The notes under the pieces: model-generated
Seen by the model: only the letters and a program-made list of their open reading frames with translations
The model's database searches: none
What the model was told of the DNA's origin: nothing
Part shown: positions 1 to 9,394 of the stretch, piece after piece
Numbering within the stretch: the first letter of the stretch is position 1
Layout of the letters: each line of letters starts with the position of its first letter
Program-made: the position numbers and the translations under genes
Assembly (NCBI GenBank): GCA_023389855.1
Contig: JAEWDZ010000004.1
Coordinates: 62,001-126,000 of the forward strand
Source: Bacteroidota bacterium
Lineage (GTDB): Bacteria; Bacteroidota; Bacteroidia; Bacteroidales; Porphyromonadaceae
Direction of reading: 5' to 3'
DNA: 64,000 nt

Positions 1-1007
<1,007 letters not shown>

Positions 1008-1016
1008 CGTAATAGA

Positions 1017-1538
1017 TTATTTTTGAATGAATGATAGATACTCTTCGCAATTGATGGGCAAGCGTTGCATGATATCGGCGGAGAATGTATCATATATGGT
1101 GTGCATTCCTATCCAATTAGCTTGTACAAATGCAGCAGTTCCCTCAAATTGTTTTAAATAATCTTCAAGCGTATATAGCTGATATCCTTGATCGGAAAAC
1201 TCATGCTTGGCCCCACCTGCAGAAACAGCTATTCCCAGATCTTTTCCTGCTAATTTATCACCATTAGGCCCGTATGCCCAGCCGAATGTAAGTACTTCGT
1301 CAAGCCAACGCTTCATGATTGCTGGTACAGTATACCAGTATAAAGGGAATTGCAGAATGATACGATCGTATTGCTCCAAAATTGCCTGTTCTTCCGCTAT
1401 ATCCAGTGGCTGATCTAGAGGTGCAGATGTAGCTAGAATCCGTATTGCCACTTTACCAGTTAAGGCTTCTGTCCAATACTTATTAACAACCGATTTTTCT
1501 AAGCATGGATGACCAACTACTACTAGTGTCTTTTTCAT
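1017..1538 (-). CDS. NAD(P)H-dependent flavodoxin-fold oxidoreductase
   Basis: The 173-residue product belongs to the flavodoxin_2 family of FMN quinone reductases and KefF-like proteins. The N-terminal strand with VVVGHPCLEKS is the FMN-phosphate loop region. The segment FPLYWYTVPAIMKRWLDEVLTFGWAYG (residues about 84-110) carries the family's PLYW and aromatic isoalloxazine-binding motifs. Such enzymes reduce quinones or protect against electrophiles in the cytoplasm, but the substrate cannot be read from sequence. It is the first gene of a likely unit with ftsE and aspartokinase. Confidence 0.82.
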   Translation of the reverse strand: MKKTLVVVGHPCLEKSVVNKYWTEALTGKVAIRILATSAPLDQPLDIAEEQAILEQYDRIILQFPLYWYTVPAIMKRWLDEVLTFGWAYGPNGDKLAGKDLGIAVSAGGAKHEFSDQGYQLYTLEDYLKQFEGTAAFVQANWIGMHTIYDTFSADIMQRLPINCEEYLSFIQK

Positions 1539-1641
1539 TTGTTTATTTGTCTCTTTATTTTAAAATGAGAGAGGAAACATCGGAAGAGAACCTTCGAATG
1601 CTCCCTCTTTCGGATTTAAGAATATAAATTATACGTTTAGT

Positions 1642-2319
1642 TTAAAAACAAATACCGATGCCTGCAAAGCATTGCATAGTATTCATCTTTAAAAACCCTT
1701 TGTTATTATCCTCTTGTAATTTTTTATCGCTGTTTTTGTTGAAGACATTAAGGAAACCAAAGTCCAAACCTACTGTAGCATAGAATCGACTATAGAAAGC
1801 GAGCGCTTGGACTCCCCATCCGACATCATATCGTTTTGGTTTGAAAATATCAGCTAGCCCCTCTTTGAAAATATCATAGCTCACTTTCGCTCCTTTTAGC
1901 CCTGAGGCTGCAGTCCCAGCAAGAGCAACAGAAAAATAGGGTCCTGTCTGTAGGGCAACTGCAATTGAGCGACTAACATTTAGGCGATAACCAAAATTTA
2001 CAGGAATCTGCAAGTAGTGAAATGTGATATTGGAATTTGCGCCTTTTCCTAATGTTGATGATTGGCCAGCATAGCGTCCCCCTTTCATTGAGAAGGTAAG
2101 GCCACTGCTTACATATGCACCATTAGAAAAAGGGACATCTACATAAGCGCCCAAATGGTAGCCTACCATGTTTTCCTTTTTAAAAGTTTCGTTGAGAATA
2201 GACAATTTGCTGAAGTTGAAGGAAGGACCAGCTTCCAGACGAAAACTTACAAATCCTTGAGCTGAAAGCGCAAATGTGCTAACAAAAAGAAGCGTCAATA
2301 AACTAATTACTTTTTTCAT
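1642..2319 (-). CDS. Outer-membrane beta-barrel protein (PorT/OMP_b-brl_2 type)
   Basis: This 225-residue protein starts with a clear signal peptide (residues 1-20, basic start, leucine-rich core, LSAQ at the cleavage site). The rest alternates hydrophobic and polar residues and has repeated glycine and aromatic positions, as in beta strands. It ends in phenylalanine, as outer-membrane barrels usually do. The layout fits the small Bacteroidetes barrel family PF13568. The function is unknown. A hairpin separates it from the TPR gene upstream, and it is probably expressed separately. Confidence 0.72.
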   Translation of the reverse strand: MKKVISLLTLLFVSTFALSAQGFVSFRLEAGPSFNFSKLSILNETFKKENMVGYHLGAYVDVPFSNGAYVSSGLTFSMKGGRYAGQSSTLGKGANSNITFHYLQIPVNFGYRLNVSRSIAVALQTGPYFSVALAGTAASGLKGAKVSYDIFKEGLADIFKPKRYDVGWGVQALAFYSRFYATVGLDFGFLNVFNKNSDKKLQEDNNKGFLKMNTMQCFAGIGICF

Positions 2320-2365
2320 AAAATGATAGCGATAAATAGGTCGATAGTTTTATCTGTTTTTGTTT

Positions 2366-2403
2366 TACATGTAAGACTCCCCAAATAGGAAGTCTTACAT
2401 GTA
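2366..2403. terminator. Hairpin between TPR gene and outer-membrane protein gene
   Basis: Two perfect 13-base arms (TACATGTAAGACT and its complement) flank a 12-base loop 32 bases past the stop of the TPR gene. No T-tract follows on the minus strand, so this is a hairpin that may stop transcription or protect the 3' end, not a textbook Rho-independent terminator. Confidence 0.5.
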
Positions 2404-2434
2404 TGAATGATTAATTATTTAGATACGGGAGAGA

Positions 2435-3655
2435 TTATTGAGCATTAGCTTGCTTTTCTCCTCCATGTTTCTTCATAAGTTCGTCGTATTTTTCGTTCAT
2501 GTGTAGATTGTAGTATACATTACCCAAAACATAATAGCACATTTCAGGTTTTACACTATAGGCTTTTTCAAGATAGGGAAGTGCTTTTTCAAAGAGAACT
2601 TTTGCTTGAGCGTCTACTTCTGGAGTTATGCGATCACTACTCTTGAGTGTTACGGCCTGATTGTAGTATACACGACCTAAGTCGTAGTAAGAATCTATAT
2701 ATTCAGGATCAACTTCGATAGACTTTTCAAAATAAGAGATAGCTTCTTCAGGTTTACTATCTTCCAAAAGCTTACCTAATACATCGTACAACTGTGCGTT
2801 TTTAGGAGACTTTTCAATTGCTTGCTTGATAGTCGTAATAGCTTTTTCTGTATCACCAGATGCAATATAGGTATTAATGAGGCTTACCGAATAAAAAGGT
2901 TCTTCGGGGAAGAGACCAAGACCTTCTTTGAGTACGTTTACATATTGTACCGTGTCACCAGTTTCACTAAGCGTTTGAGCTAAAATTTGGTATACATCAT
3001 TTTGACGGTAAGTGCGACTTTTTATTTCGTTGGCATATTTGATAGCATCTTCTTTTTTCCCTGCTTGATATGCTGTGATGACAGAGAAGAAGTCTACTTC
3101 CATACTGTTAGTATCTACTGCAGCCAAGGGAGTACCTTCAAAAGTGGGCATACTCTTGATTGTTTTAAAATCAGTAAAAGCTTCGAGAGCTTTATCGTAC
3201 TGTTTATTCTCAAAGTAATAACCTCCAGCATTGATAAAATACAACAAGTTACTTTCATATGCTTTCAGTATATCCTTTGTATATGCAGGTTTTATTTTTC
3301 CTTTCTCATTAGGTTGTTTGTCGGCTTCAAGAGCTTGTTGATAAAAAGTGAACATATCTAAGAGAGCTTTGTTCATGACCTCTTTATTTGGTTCTACGCC
3401 ATCAAGTTGCTTAAAGTTTTCACTCTCGAAATTTTTCTGCTCTACAAATCCCCCTACATAAAAGGTCTGAGCTAAACCTTTTGTTTCAGGATTCTCTAGA
3501 GCTTGCTGAACCAAGGAGCGAGCTTCTTGGAAATCAGCATTTTTACTTTTTGCAATTCTTTCAGCAGCTTTTACATTTGATTTCTGTGAAAAGGCAAGAG
3601 ATGCTGTCGCCAGCAACATCATTGCTGTTAGTAATAATTTCTTAGTTGTTTTCAT
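2435..3655 (-). CDS. Exported tetratricopeptide-repeat protein
   Basis: The 406-residue product has a signal peptide (residues 1-23, ending AFSQ) and TPR-like helical pairs through most of its length. The clearest are near residues 260-330, for example KNAQLYDVLGKLLEDSKPEE followed by an EAISYFEKSIEVDP-type helix. The protein therefore probably acts as a periplasmic scaffold. Its gene starts 31 bases after the gyrA stop on the same strand and has no visible promoter of its own, so it is probably co-transcribed with gyrA. From memory, P. gingivalis has a similar gyrA-TPR neighbourhood. Its partner proteins are unknown. Confidence 0.8.
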   Translation of the reverse strand: MKTTKKLLLTAMMLLATASLAFSQKSNVKAAERIAKSKNADFQEARSLVQQALENPETKGLAQTFYVGGFVEQKNFESENFKQLDGVEPNKEVMNKALLDMFTFYQQALEADKQPNEKGKIKPAYTKDILKAYESNLLYFINAGGYYFENKQYDKALEAFTDFKTIKSMPTFEGTPLAAVDTNSMEVDFFSVITAYQAGKKEDAIKYANEIKSRTYRQNDVYQILAQTLSETGDTVQYVNVLKEGLGLFPEEPFYSVSLINTYIASGDTEKAITTIKQAIEKSPKNAQLYDVLGKLLEDSKPEEAISYFEKSIEVDPEYIDSYYDLGRVYYNQAVTLKSSDRITPEVDAQAKVLFEKALPYLEKAYSVKPEMCYYVLGNVYYNLHMNEKYDELMKKHGGEKQANAQ

Positions 3656-3686
3656 GAGATATCAAATCTTAGTGTATAATGATATT

Positions 3687-6239
3687 TTAATTATCAGATG
3701 CTGTAGCATCAGGAGTCGTATTTGTTTCGGTGTTTTCGTTTTCCAAAGATGGATTTTCTTTATCCTCATCTTCTTTGGGAACTACACAGATAGAGGCAAT
3801 AGATTCGTTGTCATTCATCCTTATCACCTTTACACCTTGTGTGGCTCTCCCAATCACGGGAATACTATCGACAGCCATACGGATGGCAAGTCCAGATTTA
3901 GTAATAATCATCAGATCTTCTTCATCATTGACAGCTCTGAAGTCGACTAGCTTACCAATTTTTTCATTGATATTCATAGTTTTTACTCCTTTCCCGCCAC
4001 GGTGAGTCGTACGATATGTATCTATATCACTACGTTTACCGTATCCTTTTTCACTCACAACAAGTAGATCTTTCAATTTGTCGGGCTTTTCAATGGTCAT
4101 GCCAACAATGTAGTCGTTGGCATCATCGAGACGCATGCCGATAACTCCCATCGATGTCCTTCCTACAGGGCGAATCTCCCTTTCATGGAATCTGATAGCT
4201 CGACCATTTCTATTGGCCATTAGTATTTGGCAGTCGCCATTAGTAAGTCTTACACTGATCACTTCGTCATCCTCTTTCAAATTAATTGCGATGATGCCTT
4301 TTTTGCGAGGACGAGAATAGTTTTCAAGGAGAGTTTTCTTTATGATACCTTGTTTTGTGGCTAAAAGAAGGTAGTGCGAGGTTAAGAAGTCTTTATCTGT
4401 AAGAAGGTTTTTAACTCTCACACAAGCTGTAATATGGTCTTGCTCATTGAGCTCGAGAATATTTTGGATAGCCCTGCCCTTAGAGGAGCGTGATCCCTCT
4501 GGGAGATCAAATACGCGCAACCAAAATACTTTACCTGTTCGTGTGAAAAGCATGAGCGTTGCATGCATGGAGGCGAAGATCATGTATTCGATGAAATCCT
4601 CGTCTCTTGTTGAGCTACCTTTAGAACCTTTACCTCCTCGTCCTTGACTTCTGAAATCTGCTAAGGGAGTCCTTTTGATATACCCCATATGAGAAAGGGT
4701 GATCACCATATCCTGGTCGTCATAAAAATCTTCAGGATTAAGATCTTCACTGGCCATCACAATTTCAGTTTTACGTTGATCTCCGTATTTATTCTTAATC
4801 TCAATAAGCTCATTTTTAACGACATCCATGAGTTTATGGCGATTGTTGAGTAGATCGGTAAGATGGTTGATCAATTTTTCCAGTTGTTCATACTCATCTC
4901 TTAGCTTATCTCTTTCCAAGCCTGTCAGGGCACGCAGACGCATATCTACGATGGCACGGCTTTGTACTTCCGTAAGACTGAAGCGTTCTTGAAGACGAGT
5001 CATCGCCTCGGCCGTGTTCGAAGAGTTGCGGATGATCGAAACTACTTCATCAATATTGTCTACAGCAATAAGAAGACCTTCTAGAATATGAGCCCTTTCT
5101 TTTGCTTTTTTTAGTTCGTAATGACAGCGTCGTGTAACAACCTCTTCTCTGTGGTCGACAAAATTCGCTATAATATCTTTTAGATTGAGAAGTTTGGGAC
5201 GCCCCTTAACCAGTGCTATATTATTTGCGCTAAAGTTTTTCTGCAGTTGGGTTTGCTTGTACAAGTGATTAAGCACCACGTAGGCATTGGCATCTTTTTT
5301 TATATCTATAACAATACGCATGCCACCCTTACCACTCGATTCATCGCTTATGTTAGATATCCCGACAATTTTCTTCTCATTTACAAGATTTGCGATACTT
5401 TCTACCAATTCAGACTTATTTACTTGATAGGGTATCTCTGTAACGATTATTCTTTCATAAGACCCAGTGCTTTCAATTTCACAGCGAGCACGCACTGTAA
5501 TGGATCCTCTTCCTGTCAGATAACTTTGTTTTACACCCTCGTAACCATAAATTATTCCTCCCGTAGGGAAATCGGGGGCTTTTACGTGGTGTATTAATTC
5601 TTCAACAGCAAGTTCTCCGTCACTTTCGATATATGCAACACAAGCATCTATGCTCTCACGTAGGTTGTGCGGAGCCATATTGGTCGCCATTCCAACAGCA
5701 ATCCCGCTTGCCCCATTGATAAGTAGGTTCGGAATACGAGTCGGTAAAACGGTGGGCTCTTGCTTGGTGTCGTCGAAATTATTTTGCATATCGACAGTGT
5801 CCTTTTCGATATCACGAAGCATTTCACCTGCTATCTCGGTAAGCCTTGCTTCGGTATAACGCATGGCCGCTGGCGAATCACCATCGATAGAACCAAAATT
5901 ACCTTGGCCATCTACCATGGTATAACGCATATTCCAGCTTTGTGCTAAGCGGACTAATGTCATATATACAGAGCTATCACCATGAGGATGGTAATTCGCC
6001 AAAACTTCACCTACGGGTTTTGCGGACTTACGCGTGGGCTGAGAAAAAACATTGCCCATCTCATTCATCGCATAGAGAACTCTACGATGAACGGGCTTAA
6101 GACCATCACGTACGTCTGGTAGTGCACGAGAAACAATGACAGACATTGAGTAGTCGATGTAAGCCGACTTCATTTCCTCCTCAATGTCTATTTTTATGAT
6201 TTTGTCCTCGTTTTGATCAAACTCTCCAAATTCCTTCAT
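3687..6239 (-). CDS. gyrA: DNA gyrase subunit A
   Basis: The 850-residue product is full length for GyrA, the subunit that cuts and rejoins DNA in gyrase. The catalytic tyrosine is Tyr128 in AAMRYTEAR. The quinolone-contact region HPHGDSSVYMTLVRLAQ lies at residues 84-100: the E. coli Ser83 position is Ser89, and the Asp87 position is Met93. The GyrA box QGRGGKG at 532-538 is needed for DNA wrapping and separates gyrase from topoisomerase IV. The C-terminal pinwheel is followed by an acidic tail rich in Glu, Asn and Thr. The second type-II A subunit, parC, lies at 49-52 kb. Confidence 0.97.
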   Translation of the reverse strand: MKEFGEFDQNEDKIIKIDIEEEMKSAYIDYSMSVIVSRALPDVRDGLKPVHRRVLYAMNEMGNVFSQPTRKSAKPVGEVLANYHPHGDSSVYMTLVRLAQSWNMRYTMVDGQGNFGSIDGDSPAAMRYTEARLTEIAGEMLRDIEKDTVDMQNNFDDTKQEPTVLPTRIPNLLINGASGIAVGMATNMAPHNLRESIDACVAYIESDGELAVEELIHHVKAPDFPTGGIIYGYEGVKQSYLTGRGSITVRARCEIESTGSYERIIVTEIPYQVNKSELVESIANLVNEKKIVGISNISDESSGKGGMRIVIDIKKDANAYVVLNHLYKQTQLQKNFSANNIALVKGRPKLLNLKDIIANFVDHREEVVTRRCHYELKKAKERAHILEGLLIAVDNIDEVVSIIRNSSNTAEAMTRLQERFSLTEVQSRAIVDMRLRALTGLERDKLRDEYEQLEKLINHLTDLLNNRHKLMDVVKNELIEIKNKYGDQRKTEIVMASEDLNPEDFYDDQDMVITLSHMGYIKRTPLADFRSQGRGGKGSKGSSTRDEDFIEYMIFASMHATLMLFTRTGKVFWLRVFDLPEGSRSSKGRAIQNILELNEQDHITACVRVKNLLTDKDFLTSHYLLLATKQGIIKKTLLENYSRPRKKGIIAINLKEDDEVISVRLTNGDCQILMANRNGRAIRFHEREIRPVGRTSMGVIGMRLDDANDYIVGMTIEKPDKLKDLLVVSEKGYGKRSDIDTYRTTHRGGKGVKTMNINEKIGKLVDFRAVNDEEDLMIITKSGLAIRMAVDSIPVIGRATQGVKVIRMNDNESIASICVVPKEDEDKENPSLENENTETNTTPDATASDN

Positions 6240-6350
6240 TTAACGTTTCTATCTACTCCCATGTCTAGGGAAGACACTTTATCAATTAAATAAAACTCAA
6301 ACGAAGATGCTCTTGAAATAAGGATCAGAGCTCACCTTCTTATTCTCATG

Positions 6351-6381
6351 TAAAGGTAGTATTTTTTTTTGGAATACCCAA
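6351..6381 (-). promoter_or_regulatory. Possible gyrA promoter
   Basis: On the minus strand a -7 box TACCTTTA (6351-6358) lies 20 bases after a TTG (6379-6381). This is close to the Bacteroidetes consensus except for the last base. It would give an untranslated leader of about 105 nt. Confidence 0.4.
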
Positions 6382-6428
6382 AAAATCAGCCCTTATTTTG
6401 GCTATGTTTTAAACGCAAAATAAGGCTG
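6381..6428 (-). terminator. Rho-independent terminator of the SMR pair
   Basis: On the minus strand, arms CAGCCTTATTTTG and CAAAATAAGGGCTG (one bulged base) enclose a 15-base loop and are followed by ATTTTTTG. It begins 56 bases after the second SMR stop, as expected for the end of that transcript. Confidence 0.7.
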
Positions 6429-6483
6429 TGTAATCTATAGAATTAGGAGGGTAAAAAGGATAGAAAACGAAGTCTCTAATGTT

Positions 6484-6804
6484 TCAGACTATTTTTAGAC
6501 CTACAATAGAAATGATCAGCAGTGATATATAGAGAGACTTTCTTAAAGAGAGTCTTTCCTGAAAATAAAGGATTCCTAGAAAAACGGTTCCAACAGCTCC
6601 TATACCAGTCCATACCGGGTATGCAGTACCGATAGGAAGAGTTCTTGTAGCCATTGTCAGAAACCACATACTCAGGATCATGGATAATACAAATGCTCCT
6701 GTCCAAAAAAGACGAATTCGAGACTTGGTGCGCCTGATCTTTTCCAGAGAAAACGTAAAAACGGTTTCGAAGATGCCTGCTAATAAGAGAAGGACCCAAT
6801 CCAT
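6484..6804 (-). CDS. Small multidrug-resistance family exporter, subunit 2 (Gdx/SugE type)
   Basis: This 106-residue protein has four membrane helices and the essential proton- and substrate-binding Glu13 in LLAGIFE. The GTAYPVWTGIGAVGT stretch in helix 3 is typical of SMR proteins, and its form is nearer to SugE/Gdx guanidinium exporters than to EmrE. The gene follows a second SMR gene by 10 bases, so the pair probably forms a heterodimer. No ykkC guanidine riboswitch was recognised upstream, so the substrate remains inferred. Confidence 0.85.
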   Translation of the reverse strand: MDWVLLLLAGIFETVFTFSLEKIRRTKSRIRLFWTGAFVLSMILSMWFLTMATRTLPIGTAYPVWTGIGAVGTVFLGILYFQERLSLRKSLYISLLIISIVGLKIV

Positions 6805-6814
6805 AATAAATAAA

Positions 6815-7141
6815 TTAATGAGATTCGAGCTTTATACCTATGACAGATAAGATCAAAGTTGCGATAAAAAATAAACGTAAAAAAGTTGCAGGTTCTTGAA
6901 AAAAAACAATTCCCATAAGAACAGTTCCTACCGCACCTATTCCAGTCCAAACAGGATAAGCTGTAACAAGAGGAATCTTTTTTATTGCGACTGTTAACAG
7001 CCACATGCTTAATGACAGTGAAATCAAAAAGGCTGCTCCCCATGCATACCACTCAGCACCTGTTGCATCCTTCATTTTTCCTAGGCAAAAGGCAAATCCT
7101 GACTCAAATATTCCAGCAGTAATCAGTATTATCCAATTCAT
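6815..7141 (-). CDS. Small multidrug-resistance family exporter, subunit 1 (Gdx/SugE type)
   Basis: The 108-residue product has four predicted membrane helices, Glu13 in ITAGIFE, and VTAYPVWTGIGAVGT in helix 3. It resembles its downstream partner closely but differs in loop charge: this one has Lys in KMKDATG and KKIP, while the partner has an Arg/Lys-rich IRRTKSRIR loop. Such charge differences usually set opposite orientations in SMR heterodimers. A Gdx-type pair exports guanidinium or related cations across the inner membrane. Confidence 0.86.
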   Translation of the reverse strand: MNWIILITAGIFESGFAFCLGKMKDATGAEWYAWGAAFLISLSLSMWLLTVAIKKIPLVTAYPVWTGIGAVGTVLMGIVFFQEPATFLRLFFIATLILSVIGIKLESH

Positions 7142-7183
7142 GGCTGATAATCTAATAATTCAAAATCCCTGTGATTCAGATTG

Positions 7184-7191
7184 CAAAGATA
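7184..7191 (-). promoter_or_regulatory. -7 box before the SMR pair
   Basis: TATCTTTG on the minus strand lies 43 bases upstream of the first SMR start and fits the Bacteroidetes -7 consensus. No good TTG is seen at the -33 position, so confidence is limited. Confidence 0.45.
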
Positions 7192-7313
7192 CAGTATTAT
7201 AATGAATGATAATCCTTTATTATCTCTTAGTACAATATGGATTAAATAGAGATTCGAGACGTAGAAGGAATCTATAAAAGGACAATTCTGCAATTATCCC
7301 CTTTATATGAACT

Positions 7314-7343
7314 AAAAAAAGGAGCATTTATTAAATGCTCCTT
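7314..7343 (-). terminator. Rho-independent terminator after the PDZ gene
   Basis: Minus-strand arms AAGGAGCATTTA and its complement form a tight hairpin, followed directly by seven T residues. It lies 23 bases past the PDZ-gene stop and ends the tsaD-pncC-PDZ unit. Confidence 0.85.
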
Positions 7344-7366
7344 AAGTATAATAGGGAATATCCTAA

Positions 7367-8884
7367 TCACAGAAGAGAGGCTTCGGAGAGGTCTTTTAGT
7401 TCAGGAGTTAAGGTTACCTGAGTAGTTACATTATCCTTTACGAGATCAAGAGTAATTTGTGGTAGAAGGTGGGAAGGCTTGTCTGTGTTAAAAATAACGC
7501 TATAGGTAGAACCTTCATATGTTTCCCCGTCATATAAACCGCGAATGTATGGTCTAAAGGAAAATAGGTAGTCGAATGGAGTATTGAATTTAGTCTTAGC
7601 AAACATCTTAGCTATTTTCTTGTATGATTTTGGTTCCCAATAACGACAGTTCTTTAAACCATAAGAGTCTGTAAAGTTGGTTTTTCCATCACGAAGAGCT
7701 AAGGTATTACGGCAAAAATCTATGTAAGATGTATTTAATTCTTCTATAGATTTGATAGGCTTTCCATTAATTCCAACCACACGATCACCTACTTTTAATC
7801 CAGCTTTTTCTGCTGCAGAACCAGGTTCAATATCTGTGATAAGCCCGATGTTTTGATTGTGAAAAACAATTCCCAATGAAGCAAATCGGAGTGTTGATAC
7901 TTTGAGTCTCAACTGTTTAGGATAGCGAACAAAAGGGAATTGGTGCAGCATTACGGGGACAGTGATTCGAGCATATTCGCGTATAGACATTTTTTCTGTT
8001 AAAAATTCCACAGCCTCACAATTCCAAAAAACACTGTCAGTATTCTTTCCATTAAAGAATCGAATGCCGAAAGTCATAACATAGGGCGCAATTCGTTTAT
8101 CTTCACCAATAGGAAGTAAATTTATTGCAATGAGTGATTTCTTATCAGGATCGTATCTCAGACCTTGAATCTTGGGAGACTTTGCGGCGACTTTATCATC
8201 GTAAAAAGGATTTTTTGCCAATGTATAATAATAATCGATGATCAAATCGGCTCCATCGGTAATTTGCTTGATATTCCTATCTTGCATTACTGCTTGTATC
8301 TGCTTCATTATCTCCGCATCGTCATCGTTTTGAGCCATGCGTGTGGAACTGCTGAAGCAGTAGTTCGTAACATCGTGATACTGAGATATAGGATCTCCGC
8401 CGGTGTTAAATGGATATACGATAGTACGTGTAAAAGCATCTTCTAACGAATAAAGAGCAAAGGCTTTTGCAAGCATTTCTTCGTTGATCCAATCTCTATC
8501 AAAGTAGTTAGGGTAGAGTGTCCGTAATGCATTTTTATATCCGAAATTACTCACCTCCAAGGCGACAGATTTACCGGGAATCCCATCTCCTATAAGCATT
8601 GCAGACAAGCCCTGCTCACTCATCCCAGAAGTAGGTCTTCCTGCAACTGAAATTATGGCATCACCTAATTTGAGTCCTGCCTTCTGTGCGGGAGAACTTG
8701 ACTTGATGTTGATAATAATGGGGTAACGATCTTTTGCGCTTTTATTTGTGGTATATTGAAACTCAAAGCCTATGTCACAAGCATATCTTTTGTTTGTGTT
8801 CGTTTGCGCATAAGCGGGTAGAAGAATTCCACTGACGCCGCATAAAAGTAGCGGCCAAAGGAGTGAAATAAAAGTCTTTTTCAT
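7367..8884 (-). CDS. Exported two-PDZ-domain protein
   Basis: The 505-residue product has a signal peptide (residues 1-26, ending AYAQ). A PDZ domain near residues 45-110 contains SSPAQKAGLKLGDAI. A second near 335-385 contains GSAAEKAGLKVGDRVVGING. Between them lies a segment with ADLIIDYYYT that resembles the DUF4136 lipoprotein fold. No protease catalytic triad is visible, so it is probably a periplasmic binding or scaffold protein. It starts 18 bases after pncC and is the last gene before a strong terminator. Confidence 0.75.
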   Translation of the reverse strand: MKKTFISLLWPLLLCGVSGILLPAYAQTNTNKRYACDIGFEFQYTTNKSAKDRYPIIINIKSSSPAQKAGLKLGDAIISVAGRPTSGMSEQGLSAMLIGDGIPGKSVALEVSNFGYKNALRTLYPNYFDRDWINEEMLAKAFALYSLEDAFTRTIVYPFNTGGDPISQYHDVTNYCFSSSTRMAQNDDDAEIMKQIQAVMQDRNIKQITDGADLIIDYYYTLAKNPFYDDKVAAKSPKIQGLRYDPDKKSLIAINLLPIGEDKRIAPYVMTFGIRFFNGKNTDSVFWNCEAVEFLTEKMSIREYARITVPVMLHQFPFVRYPKQLRLKVSTLRFASLGIVFHNQNIGLITDIEPGSAAEKAGLKVGDRVVGINGKPIKSIEELNTSYIDFCRNTLALRDGKTNFTDSYGLKNCRYWEPKSYKKIAKMFAKTKFNTPFDYLFSFRPYIRGLYDGETYEGSTYSVIFNTDKPSHLLPQITLDLVKDNVTTQVTLTPELKDLSEASLL

Positions 8885-8902
8885 ACAATTCTATATGTAA
8901 TA

Positions 8903-9394
8903 CTATTGAGAGATAATATATTGCCAAATATGTTTGAATAAGGAAATTGAGGCATTCATACGTATGTTACTGCGAGAGCCTGTAAAATAAAGTTCCTTAG
9001 AGGTAATTGACCCATGGTAATACCAAGCAATACATACTGTACCAACTGCTTTATCGTTTGGGTCACGATGGGGACCTGCAACACCAGTCGTAGATATCGC
9101 TAAATCAGTACCCAATTGATGCGCCGCTCCTTTTGCCATAGCTTCAGCGACTTCACAGCTTACAACACCATATTGTGCAATGAGCGACGGATCGACTCCG
9201 AGAAGAGATGTCTTGGCTTGAGAGTTATAAGTGATGAGTCCACCCTCGTACCAAAGACTAGATCCAGGGATATTTGTAATTAATTGTGCCAAAAGACCTC
9301 CTGTGCAACTCTCCGCAGTAGCCATTTTTTCTCCGTTTTTTTGCAAATAGCGAGATAAGTGGAGTAGTGGTGGTATGTCAGTATACGATTTCAT
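8903..9394 (-). CDS. pncC: Nicotinamide-nucleotide amidohydrolase (CinA C-terminal family)
   Basis: The 163-residue product is a stand-alone CinA C-terminal domain. It has MATAESCTGGLLA near residue 25, the nucleophile-serine motif, and ISTTGVAGP near residue 100. The family hydrolyses NMN to nicotinate mononucleotide in the pyridine-nucleotide cycle. Its ATG overlaps the tsaD stop by one base (TAATG), so translation is probably coupled to tsaD. Confidence 0.92.
   Translation of the reverse strand: MKSYTDIPPLLHLSRYLQKNGEKMATAESCTGGLLAQLITNIPGSSLWYEGGLITYNSQAKTSLLGVDPSLIAQYGVVSCEVAEAMAKGAAHQLGTDLAISTTGVAGPHRDPNDKAVGTVCIAWYYHGSITSKELYFTGSRSNIRMNASISLFKHIWQYIISQ

Noticed and set aside
6476..7052. 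Two minus-strand frames overlapping the SMR genes (6476-6799 and 6780-7052)
   Set aside because: They lie in another frame of the SMR pair and lack the SMR motifs.
7142..7366. ykkC guanidine riboswitch before the SMR pair
   Set aside because: The predicted leader is only about 40 nt, and no conserved ykkC motifs were recognised.
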